A stretch of DNA of 5,358 nucleotides, from positions 1 to 5,358 of the forward strand of contig DASPUU010000092.1 in the NCBI GenBank assembly GCA_035622755.1. Reading direction: 5' to 3'. Source of the DNA: JADGRA01 sp035622755 (GTDB lineage Bacteria; Myxococcota; Myxococcia; Myxococcales; Myxococcaceae). Numbering within the stretch: the stretch's first letter is position 1; every line of letters begins with the position of its first letter. Positions 1 to 5,358 of the stretch are shown one piece after another. The notes under the pieces were generated by a model. It did not search any database. It saw only the letters and a program-made list of their open reading frames with translations, and was not told the DNA's origin. A program made the position numbers and the translations under genes.

Positions 1-1059
<1,059 letters not shown>

Positions 1060-1071
1060 GACTCGTGTGCT

Positions 1072-1076
1072 TCCTT
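1072..1076 (-). promoter_or_regulatory. Probable ribosome binding site of fusA
   Basis: The minus strand reads AAGGA here, 12 bases before the ATG at 1059-1057. It is the only Shine-Dalgarno-like string close to this start. The spacing is longer than the usual 5-9 bases, so initiation may rely partly on the otherwise weakly structured sequence between the two. Confidence 0.5.
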
Positions 1077-1090
1077 CGCTTGGACGGTAG

Positions 1091-1132
1091 GGGCCGCGGC
1101 CCTGTACTCGACCGGCGGCTGGATTGCCAGCC
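1091..1132 (-). repeat. Two inverted repeats in the fusA leader
   Basis: GGCTGG (1117-1122) and CCAGCC (1127-1132) form a perfect six-base stem with a four-base loop. A separate perfect 12-base palindrome, GGGCCGCGGCCC, lies at 1091-1102. Both fall between the candidate promoter and the fusA ribosome binding site, so they would lie in the 5' leader if that promoter is used. They could be a hairpin in the leader, an operator, or chance in GC-rich DNA. Confidence 0.4.
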
Positions 1133-1134
1133 CC

Positions 1135-1162
1135 AGACTAATGCAGCGCGGCAAAGGTGCAA
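1135..1162 (-). promoter_or_regulatory. Candidate sigma70-type promoter for fusA
   Basis: On the minus strand TTGCAC (1157-1162) is followed after 16 bases by TAGTCT (1135-1140). The -35 box matches TTGACA at four of six positions, and the -10 box keeps the important first, second and last bases of TATAAT. It lies in the least GC-rich part of the gap and would give a leader of about 70 bases before fusA. The match is moderate and inferred by eye. Confidence 0.35.
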
Positions 1163-1183
1163 GAAAGCCGGATTTCCCGGACT

Positions 1184-2047
1184 TCAGCCCCGGAGGCCGT
1201 CGAGCCAGGCGGTGATCCTCTGGACCGCCTCGCGGAACGACGGGGCGACGAAGATCATGTCCTGGTACACGGTGGGGTCGTACGGCCGGGCCGCCATCCG
1301 CTCGAAGTCGAGGGGCACCAGCTGCGCCTCGCGGCTGAAGCGCTCCAGCTCCCCGAAGGAGGAGAGGAGCCCCGCTCCGTAGGCCTTCAGCTTGCCGTCC
1401 TCGTAGGCGGCGCCGAACTCCAGCGTGTACCAGTAGACGCGCTCGATCTGCTTGAGGACGTCCTCCGAGACCCGCTCCGCCGCCCGGCCGAAGGCGCGGT
1501 TGATCTCGGCGAATCCCGGCTCGGCGAGCGTGGCCGCATGGCCGACCAGCTCGTGCACGATGTCCGGCTCCGGCGTGTAGAGCGGCACGGTGTGGTGGCG
1601 GATGTACTGGGTGGAGAGGAAGTGGTCGTCCTTGAGATTCCCGAGGAAGGCGCGCGAGGCCACCAGCCCGGCCACGGGGACCATCTCGAAGCCGGTCGCC
1701 GGCCGGAGCTTGACGTTCACCTCCCGGAGCTGAGGGATGCGCGTCCGGGGGAAGGCGAAGTGCGCCGAGCACATCCGGTACTCGCGCGAGGCGTAGCGGT
1801 CGTGGAGCGGTGCCAGGTGCTCCCACACGGTTCGCCACACGCCGAGCTCGACCTCGTCGTAGCTCACCTCGGGGATGGGATCTCCCACCCGCCAGCGCAG
1901 CGCCTGCTGGGCGATGGCGTTGCGGCGCTGGCGGTAAACCGGATCGCGGAAGCCAGGGTGGTTCTGGTCGAGCTGGACCAGGTCTGCTTCCCCGGTGTGC
2001 GGGGCAGCGGCCGGGGTCTCGGCGGGAGTGGGCGTCTCGACCGTCAT
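1184..2047 (-). CDS. Aromatic amino acid hydroxylase, probably phenylalanine-4-hydroxylase, catalytic domain only
   Basis: This is a 287-residue tetrahydropterin-dependent, non-haem iron monooxygenase, expected to turn phenylalanine into tyrosine using O2 in the cytosol. The iron ligands are His165 and His170 in HELVGH and Glu210 in YTLEFG. Other active-site matches are STQYIRH (145-151, Arg150), YTPEPD (157-162, Thr158), Trp206 and YGAGLLSSFGEL (223-234). From Arg150 to Ser230 the spacing equals human PAH with a constant offset of 120 (His285, His290, Glu330). There is no N-terminal ACT regulatory domain and no tetramerisation tail. It resembles the animal-type core more than the short proteobacterial PhhA with its RWIRRP/HDLFGH-type motifs, as I remember them. 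I chose the ATG at 2047. A GTG at 2134 would add 29 mostly Arg/Ala residues that look like untranslated GC-rich sequence. No Shine-Dalgarno is obvious. Tyrosine or tryptophan as substrate cannot be excluded. No pterin dehydratase gene is in the window. Confidence 0.93.
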   Translation of the reverse strand: MTVETPTPAETPAAAPHTGEADLVQLDQNHPGFRDPVYRQRRNAIAQQALRWRVGDPIPEVSYDEVELGVWRTVWEHLAPLHDRYASREYRMCSAHFAFPRTRIPQLREVNVKLRPATGFEMVPVAGLVASRAFLGNLKDDHFLSTQYIRHHTVPLYTPEPDIVHELVGHAATLAEPGFAEINRAFGRAAERVSEDVLKQIERVYWYTLEFGAAYEDGKLKAYGAGLLSSFGELERFSREAQLVPLDFERMAARPYDPTVYQDMIFVAPSFREAVQRITAWLDGLRG

Positions 2048-2054
2048 CGGCGCC

Positions 2055-2060
2055 AGTCTA
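2055..2060 (-). promoter_or_regulatory. Candidate -10 box for leaderless transcription of the hydroxylase gene
   Basis: The minus strand reads TAGACT, a TANNNT-type -10 box, ending 7 bases before the ATG at 2047. This is the spacing expected when transcription starts at the A of the start codon. It fits the absence of a Shine-Dalgarno sequence. No recognisable -35 box lies 16-18 bases upstream, so confidence is low. Confidence 0.25.
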
Positions 2061-2096
2061 GACCGTTCGCCCCACGCCCGCCGCCGCCGCTTCGAC

Positions 2097-2112
2097 GGCG
2101 CCGCCCGGCGCC
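2097..2112. repeat. GGCGCC repeat pair (inverted) in the divergent intergenic region
   Basis: Two copies of the self-complementary GGCGCC (2097-2102 and 2107-2112) are separated by GCCC. They can form a six-base stem or act as a symmetric protein site. They lie between the divergent hydroxylase and acyltransferase starts. In DNA this GC-rich it may be chance. Confidence 0.3.
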
Positions 2113-2151
2113 TGCGCAACTCCTGCGCCGCCACACCCCGTGTCCGTGCCC

Positions 2152-2176
2152 GACGGGGGTCGCGCGCGCCCCCGTC
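2152..2176 (+). repeat. Perfect 8-bp stem-loop next to the acyltransferase ribosome binding site
   Basis: GACGGGGG (2152-2159) and CCCCCGTC (2169-2176) are exact inverted repeats around a nine-base loop TCGCGCGCG. The structure ends one base before the GAGGA at 2178-2182 that serves the GTG start at 2189. It could be an operator, a translational control hairpin, or the end of an upstream attenuated transcript. Confidence 0.5.
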
Positions 2177-2177
2177 C

Positions 2178-2182
2178 GAGGA
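2178..2182 (+). promoter_or_regulatory. Ribosome binding site that fixes the acyltransferase start
   Basis: GAGGA lies 6 bases before the GTG at 2189-2191. The reading frame is open far upstream (it runs antisense through the hydroxylase gene), so this site is the main reason for placing the start at 2189 rather than further upstream or at the in-frame ATG at 2294. Confidence 0.65.
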
Positions 2183-2188
2183 CGCACC

Positions 2189-3142
2189 GTGTTACTGCTC
2201 GGGCTCGACGTGCCGCCGCCGTCCGCCGCCGACGTCCCCGCCTCGCCGCTCGCCCGGGCGGCGGTGCGGCTCGCGCTCGCCGGTTTCCGGCGCATGCCCG
2301 AGGCCACCCGCACCGCCGTGGCGGGGGCGATGGGCCGGCTCGCCTTCGCCTTGGGCATCCGCCGGCGGGTGACGCTCGACAACCTCGCCGCGGCCTTCCC
2401 CGCCTGGAGCGCGGTCGAGCGGCGCGCCGTCGCCCGGCGGACGTACGGCAACATGGCGCGGGCCGCGCTGGAAGCCGTGCTCGGGGCCCGTCAGCCGCCG
2501 GCGGACCTGGGCGCGAGCGTCGTCTCCGACGAGCTCCGGACAATCGACCGCGCGCTGACCGCCGGCCGGGGCGCTCTGGTCGTCACCGCCCACCTGGGGA
2601 GCTGGGAGGTCCTCGGCGCGGAGTTGACCCGCCGCGGCGTTCCGCTCCACGCCGTGGTCCGGCCGCTCTCCGGCGCCTTCAATGCCGAGGTGGTCGCGGC
2701 GCGGGTCCGCTCCGGGCTTCGCCTCATCCCCGCGCGGGGAGCGCTCCCGGCGGCCCTGGCCGCGCTCCGCCGCAACGAGGTGGTGACCGTCCTTCTCGAT
2801 CAGGCGGTCGGCGGCCGGCACGCGCTCTTCGTCCCTTTCTTCGGCCGCCCGGCGGCGACGACTCCGCTGGTGAGCGTGGCCGCGCTCCGTTCCGGGGCTC
2901 CGGTGTTCCTCGCCCTGGCCCCGCGCGAGGAGGGAAGGCTCCGGTTGCGGGTGGAGGGCCCCTTCCCCGTCCCCTCCACCGGGAACTGGCGCCAGGACGT
3001 CTGGACGCACACCGCCGAGCTGACCGCCGCCCTGGAGCGGGCCATCCGGGAGCATCCCGACCAGTGGCTCTGGCTGCACCGGAGATGGAAGGTGCCGCCC
3101 GGCGCCGCGCCGGATGTGACGATGGGGGTCCCGGAGCGTTAA
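2189..3142 (+). CDS. Lipid A late acyltransferase family protein (LpxL/HtrB-like)
   Basis: This 317-residue protein belongs to the LpxL/HtrB family, which adds a secondary acyl chain to the lipid A precursor at the inner face of the cytoplasmic membrane. The catalytic HX4E motif is AHLGSWE with His135 and Glu140. Further family landmarks in the right order are the NLAAAFP block (65-71), RRTYGNMAR (83-91), LLDQAVGG (202-209), FVPFFGRPAATT (214-225) and the C-terminal DQWLWLHRRWK (291-301). The length is normal for the family. The usual N-terminal transmembrane helix is not distinct; residues 43-57 are only mildly hydrophobic, so membrane association may be peripheral. The GTG start is backed by a good ribosome binding site. 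The coiled-coil membrane gene follows 40 bases downstream, so both are probably on one transcript. A related acyltransferase acting on another lipid or glycolipid is possible, since the family also includes such enzymes. Confidence 0.88.
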   Translation: MLLLGLDVPPPSAADVPASPLARAAVRLALAGFRRMPEATRTAVAGAMGRLAFALGIRRRVTLDNLAAAFPAWSAVERRAVARRTYGNMARAALEAVLGARQPPADLGASVVSDELRTIDRALTAGRGALVVTAHLGSWEVLGAELTRRGVPLHAVVRPLSGAFNAEVVAARVRSGLRLIPARGALPAALAALRRNEVVTVLLDQAVGGRHALFVPFFGRPAATTPLVSVAALRSGAPVFLALAPREEGRLRLRVEGPFPVPSTGNWRQDVWTHTAELTAALERAIREHPDQWLWLHRRWKVPPGAAPDVTMGVPER

Positions 3143-3170
3143 GACCACGGGCCCGGGTTCGGTGTCGAGC

Positions 3171-3176
3171 GGAGGT
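3171..3176 (+). promoter_or_regulatory. Strong ribosome binding site deciding the start of the coiled-coil membrane gene
   Basis: GGAGGT lies 6 bases before the GTG at 3183-3185. An earlier in-frame GTG at 3162 has this site inside its coding sequence and no comparable site before it, so the start at 3183 is preferred. Confidence 0.75.
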
Positions 3177-3182
3177 ACGAGC

Positions 3183-4109
3183 GTGGCCGATGAGCATCGA
3201 GACGCGCTGGACGTGGGGCTGGCCAGGATGCGCGAGGCGCTGGAGCGGGGACAGATCTCCCGCAGCGAGTGGCGCCGGACCTTCCGCGAGCAGCGCCGGC
3301 TCCTGCGCGAGCAGCGGCGGGCCCTGAGGCGGCGAAACGCACCCCGGGCCATCGGCTGGGTGTTCCTCGGAATGGCGGGAATGCTCACCTACTTCGTGCT
3401 CGACGGCGCGCCGTTCGCCCTGCTCTGGGTGGCCTTCGGCTTCTCCATCGCCGGTGTCTCCATCCTCTCCAGGAGACGCAGCCGGACGGAGGTGGCCGAG
3501 GGCCAGGCCGCCCCGGTGGCCGAGCCCGCCGCCGACCCGTCCGGGCTGGCGCGCGTCGACGCCCTCTGCGACAAGCTCCTCGAGGAGATCAAGAAGGGCC
3601 CGGCCGTGCTCCGCGAGGTCGTCCGCAGGCCGGAGGAATCGGTCCGCGGTCTCCGCGACGCCATCCACGGCCTGGCGCGGAGGGAGGCCGACCTCCGGTC
3701 GCTGGTGACCACCTCCGACGGCGAGCGGCTCCAGCGCGAGCGCGCCGACCTGGTTGCCCGGCGCGACGGCTCCACGGACCAGGTGACCCGCGACCGCTGG
3801 GAGGAGGCCCTCAAGGCCCTCGACGCGCAGCTCCAGCACCGCGAGACCCTGCGGATCCAGGCCGCCCGGCTCGAGGCGGAGCGAGCCCGGCTCGGATACA
3901 CGCTGGAGAACCTCTACACCCAGGTGCTCGCCGTCCGGTCCGCCGCCACCACCGACCAGGCGGGCGCCCAGCTCCGGGCGAGCGTCGACCGCCTCGGCGA
4001 CGAGATCTCGGCGGTGGCCGGGGCGCTCGAGTCGATGCAGGCCGTGGACGGCGGCGCCGCCGGCCCCGCGGAGCCCGGGGCGGTGCCCAGGTCGCGCGAG
4101 CGCATCTGA
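3183..4109 (+). CDS. Membrane protein of unknown function: SHOCT-like N-terminus, two-helix hairpin, long coiled coil
   Basis: I do not recognise this 308-residue protein as a named family. Residues 13-41 (LARMREALERGQISRSEWRR and following) resemble the short SHOCT oligomerisation motif (L..L..L...G.IS..E...). Next comes a very basic segment with a tandem heptad, REQRRLL (35-41) then REQRRAL (42-48). Two hydrophobic helices follow at about 56-72 and 75-95 with a tiny turn (DGAP), then RRRSR. By the positive-inside rule both ends are cytoplasmic. After an Ala/Pro linker (105-120), residues 121-285 are charged, Leu-rich and heptad-like, likely coiled coil with breaks near 174-180 and 192-200. 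The tail is Gly/Ala/Pro-rich. There are no catalytic motifs. It is probably co-transcribed with the acyltransferase 40 bases upstream, which hints at an envelope-linked scaffold role, but that is inference. The stop lies 16 bases from the stop of the convergent HicA-like gene. Confidence 0.85.
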   Translation: MADEHRDALDVGLARMREALERGQISRSEWRRTFREQRRLLREQRRALRRRNAPRAIGWVFLGMAGMLTYFVLDGAPFALLWVAFGFSIAGVSILSRRRSRTEVAEGQAAPVAEPAADPSGLARVDALCDKLLEEIKKGPAVLREVVRRPEESVRGLRDAIHGLARREADLRSLVTTSDGERLQRERADLVARRDGSTDQVTRDRWEEALKALDAQLQHRETLRIQAARLEAERARLGYTLENLYTQVLAVRSAATTDQAGAQLRASVDRLGDEISAVAGALESMQAVDGGAAGPAEPGAVPRSRERI

Positions 4110-4125
4110 CGGCGCGGGCCGGGCC

Positions 4126-4446
4126 TCAGCGCTTGGCGCCCGGAGGGGGCTCCCCCGAGGGCGCCGCCGGGGCCGTCCCCCGTGCGGACGCCACGCCGGC
4201 CCGCTCGAGGAAGTGACGCACCGTCACCAGCTCTTCCCGGGTGAGGTCCTTGTGCCGGGAGCGATGGACGAAGCCGGTCTGCCCGTTGATGGTCGCCCGG
4301 AGCTTCCCGCCGTGGGTTTCCTCGACCCGCCCGAGCGCCTCGAGGAGGTGGACGACATCGCGCCAGGGAAGGTTGAGCGGGATGGGATGGGCGAAGACGG
4401 CGTCGAGCGTCCGCTGATCGGAGTGACTCAGCTCGGAGGTGGCCAT
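4126..4446 (-). CDS. Small HicA-like protein, no visible HicB partner
   Basis: This 106-residue protein resembles the HicA (YcfA) mRNA-interferase fold, a small double-stranded-RNA-binding-like domain. The pattern is WRDVVHLLEALG (28-39), the strand region GGKLRATINGQTGFVHR (46-62), then RHKDLTREELVTVRHFLERAGV (64-85). It matches solo HicA-like proteins I recall with N-terminal HxxTLxAIFxxP...NLxWR, here HSDQRTLDAVFAHP (8-21). The classical catalytic GSH of HicA is not present in that form; the region reads ETHGGKL (43-49), with His45 shifted. The Pro/Gly/Ala-rich tail after residue 86 looks disordered. A 234-base intergenic region lies upstream and a plus-strand gene lies convergently downstream, so there is no room for an adjacent HicB antitoxin. 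The ATG at 4446 has no clear Shine-Dalgarno. Longer minus-strand reading through this frame is non-coding in character. It may be a non-toxic RNA-binding relative rather than a toxin. Confidence 0.75.
   Translation of the reverse strand: MATSELSHSDQRTLDAVFAHPIPLNLPWRDVVHLLEALGRVEETHGGKLRATINGQTGFVHRSRHKDLTREELVTVRHFLERAGVASARGTAPAAPSGEPPPGAKR
4135..4165. terminator. Strong GC hairpin near the convergent gene ends, possible terminator
   Basis: GGCGCCC (4135-4141) and GGGCGCC (4159-4165) are exact inverted repeats. An inner run of G at 4145-4149 faces a run of C at 4152-4156. It starts 25 bases after the stop of the coiled-coil gene on the plus strand and lies within the last codons of the HicA-like gene on the minus strand. 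No T-tract follows on the plus strand, so classical intrinsic termination is not supported; a tract-less or Rho-assisted stop is possible. Confidence 0.35.
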
Positions 4447-4680
4447 GGCAGCCCGGGGGCTCTGCTTCGATGAGTACCACGTCTGCTGCGCACGTGAGCA
4501 TACATGTGTGGACAATTGAACGCTGGCCGAGGGGCCCGGCCTCGCCGAGCGTAGCCGCGGGTGCAGCAGCCCGGCGCCTGCTGTTGCCTCCGGTGCGACG
4601 GGGAAAATGTGCGCCCCCTCGAGGCTGCGGGGAGTTGGCGGCGGAGCCCGGGTGGCGCAGCGGCTGCACAACGCCCGAGC
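4447..4680. other. Divergent intergenic region, 234 bases, with palindromes and hairpins
   Basis: No convincing gene is seen here. Nearest the HicA-like start lies a less GC-rich patch (about 4470-4520) with palindromes CACGTG, ACATGT and CAATTG. Beyond it are hairpins CGAGG/CCTCG (4528-4532 with 4540-4544), CAGCAG/CTGCTG (4564-4569 with 4578-4583), and a long one at 4641-4689. In-frame upstream GTG starts (for example 4561) could extend the membrane protein, but the extra residues look like random GC-rich translation. It must hold promoters for one or both flanking genes, though I see no clear -35/-10 pair. Confidence 0.6.
4491..4518. promoter_or_regulatory. Three six-base palindromes at exact 11-base spacing, possible operator
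   Basis: CACGTG (4491-4496), ACATGT (4502-4507) and CAATTG (4513-4518) start exactly 11 bases apart, close to one DNA helical turn, within the AT-richest patch of the intergenic region. They are about 45-70 bases upstream of the HicA-like ATG. The even spacing would place them on one face of the helix. Their differing sequences argue against a simple repeated protein site. Confidence 0.3.
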
Positions 4681-4689
4681 ATGCTCCGC
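4641..4689 (+). repeat. Long imperfect hairpin that encloses the start codon of the CmpB-like gene
   Basis: GCGGAGC (4641-4647) pairs exactly with GCTCCGC (4683-4689). Inside it GGGTG (4650-4654) pairs with CGCCC (4672-4676, one G-U), and GCAG (4657-4660) with CTGC (4664-4667). The ATG at 4681-4683 sits in the closing arm and internal loop, so the fold would hide the start codon in mRNA. It is too short and lacks the T-loop needed for a tRNA. Confidence 0.45.
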
Positions 4690-5130
4690 GCCCCATTCAC
4701 CGTTCGCTTCTCCGGATATGGCCTCCTCGGCCTTCTCCTCCAGTTCCCGTTCTCCGGTTCCGCCACCAACCTGTGGATGCTCGGCGTCTATGGCGGCGGC
4801 GGGCTGGTGCTCGAGGGTCTCGACGTGCTGCTCCGGCTCCCGGTTGTCATCCGCGCGGTGGGCCTGCTGGCGGCCGTCTACGCGCTCGGCTCGGTGGTGG
4901 GCTGGGCCGTGCTCCAGGTCGGCGCCGATCCCCTGTGGGACCTTCCGGCGCGCGGCGGTTACCTCCGGCTCGACCTGGCTCCTGCCTGGTTCGCCCTGGC
5001 CATGGGGTTCCGCATCATCCGCCGGGGATTGGACCGCGTCCAGGAGCTCGTCGACCGCGCCCACGGCCAGGGCCGCGAGCGGACGCCGGCCGACGCCTCG
5101 CTGGGCCTGCTGCTAACGCACGAACGGTAG
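4681..5130 (+). CDS. Small integral membrane protein, CmpB-like 'putative ABC transporter permease' family
   Basis: This is a 149-residue protein with about four hydrophobic segments: 9-24, 31-50, 55-78 and 98-114, then a charged amphipathic cytoplasmic tail. The order GYGLLGLLLQ (12-21), LWMLGVYGGGGLVLE (31-45), GW (74-75), WDLP (86-89) and LRLDLAPAWF (95-104) resembles proteins annotated as putative ABC transporter permease (Pfam ABC_trans_CmpB), which have YGLLGW..E, LWM.PIYG.G and WDY...IRLDYAPLWF as I remember them. The Glu expected in the first helix is Gln21 here. Transport has not been well shown for this family, and no ATPase gene is adjacent, so the name is positional only. The ATG at 4681 is chosen because homology-like sequence begins at about residue 9; a ribosome binding site is not clear and the start lies in a hairpin. 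The last 18 bases overlap the convergent gltD gene. Confidence 0.7.
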   Translation: MLRAPFTVRFSGYGLLGLLLQFPFSGSATNLWMLGVYGGGGLVLEGLDVLLRLPVVIRAVGLLAAVYALGSVVGWAVLQVGADPLWDLPARGGYLRLDLAPAWFALAMGFRIIRRGLDRVQELVDRAHGQGRERTPADASLGLLLTHER

Positions 5131-5358
5131 GTTCGCCCCCCGCGTCGGCAGTCGCGAGGGCTGCCCCATCAGCCAGGCATCCACCGAGCGCGCCGTCTCC
5201 CGGCCATCGGAGATGGCCCAGACGATGAGGCTCGCCCCCCGGCTCGCGTCCCCGGCGGCGAAGATTCCGGGCACCGAGGTCTGGAACCGGCCGTCCACGC
5301 GGACGTTCCCCCGCGCGTCCAGCTCCAGCCCGAGCTGACCGGCCATCGGCTCCGGCTC
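5113..5358 (-). CDS. gltD: Glutamate synthase small subunit, C-terminal 81 residues, cut by the window edge
   Basis: GltD is the FAD/NAD(P)H oxidoreductase subunit of glutamate synthase. It passes electrons from NADPH to the large subunit, which makes glutamate from glutamine and 2-oxoglutarate. The fragment begins EPEP at the window edge and continues LGLELDARGNVRVDGRF (9-25), TSVPGIFAAGDASRG (27-41) and SLIVWAISDGRETARSVDAWLMG (43-65). The GIFAAGD block is the second FAD-contacting motif of the pyridine-nucleotide disulfide oxidoreductase fold, and S-L-I-V-W-A-I is typical of GltD. Residues 66-81 are a short tail. The true start lies beyond position 5358; the ATG at 5346 is internal. A related NADPH-dependent oxidoreductase with a GltD-like domain cannot be ruled out from this fragment. 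Its stop codon lies inside the 3' end of the convergent CmpB-like gene. Confidence 0.88.
   Translation of the reverse strand, partial: EPEPMAGQLGLELDARGNVRVDGRFQTSVPGIFAAGDASRGASLIVWAISDGRETARSVDAWLMGQPSRLPTRGANLPFVR

Noticed and set aside
1165..1183. Terminator after the hydroxylase gene (CCGG-GAAAT-CCGG followed by CTTTCTT on the minus strand)
   Set aside because: The stem is only four base pairs and the T-run is broken, so it is too weak to call.
1157..2188. A possible 344-codon N-terminal extension of the acyltransferase
   Set aside because: It runs antisense through the hydroxylase gene, has no recognisable motif, and the GTG at 2189 has a good ribosome binding site and gives the normal family length.
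2192..3388. Long minus-strand open frames opposite the acyltransferase gene
   Set aside because: They are antisense shadows without motifs; the plus strand encodes a complete conserved protein.
4511..4527. T-loop-like GTTCAAT on the minus strand
   Set aside because: The flanking five bases on each side do not pair, and no acceptor or anticodon stem can be placed around it.
4641..4689. A tRNA, suggested by a 7-bp acceptor-like stem and a D-arm-like GGTGGCGCAGCGG
   Set aside because: The enclosed span is only 49 bases, and there is no T-loop (GTTCRANYC) or anticodon arm.
4447..5064. N-terminal extension of the HicA-like gene far upstream on the minus strand
   Set aside because: It would run antisense through the CmpB-like gene, and the extra residues show no family pattern. 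The homology-like part begins near the ATG at 4446.

Overview
The window is very GC-rich throughout. It holds seven protein genes, two of them cut by the window edges, and no RNA gene, CRISPR array or insertion sequence that I can support. The cell is a Gram-negative-type (diderm) bacterium, because it carries a lipid A late acyltransferase. The elongation factor G at the left edge has the sequence signature of the mitochondrial EFG1-like form, which in bacteria is known mainly from spirochaetes, planctomycetes and former deltaproteobacteria. With the extreme GC content this suggests a myxobacterium-like deltaproteobacterium or a GC-rich uncultivated phylum. I cannot narrow it further from this sequence.

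Layout, left to right. Positions 1-1059 (minus): N-terminal half of EF-G, running off the left edge. Positions 1184-2047 (minus): a single-domain aromatic amino acid hydroxylase, probably phenylalanine-4-hydroxylase, upstream of fusA on the same strand, with a 124-base gap that holds a plausible fusA promoter and two inverted repeats. Positions 2048-2188: divergent intergenic region. Positions 2189-3142 (plus): LpxL/HtrB-type acyltransferase. Positions 3183-4109 (plus): a two-helix membrane protein with a long predicted coiled coil, unknown function, probably co-transcribed with the acyltransferase. Positions 4126-4446 (minus): a small HicA-like protein without a visible HicB partner, convergent with the coiled-coil gene. 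Positions 4447-4680: a 234-base divergent region with AT-richer palindromes and several hairpins. Positions 4681-5130 (plus): a small membrane protein resembling the 'putative ABC transporter permease' (CmpB-like) family. Positions 5113-5358 (minus): C-terminal end of the glutamate synthase small subunit GltD, running off the right edge and overlapping the previous gene tail-to-tail by 18 bases.

The genes do not form one pathway. They look like a core-genome stretch of unrelated housekeeping functions: translation, Phe/Tyr metabolism, outer-membrane lipid synthesis and ammonia assimilation. I see no strong evidence for a new defence or mobile system. The points most worth a second look are the mitochondrial-type EF-G outside the usual str operon, the animal-like hydroxylase core, the hairpins placed at gene starts, the orphan HicA-like gene and the unnamed membrane coiled-coil protein.
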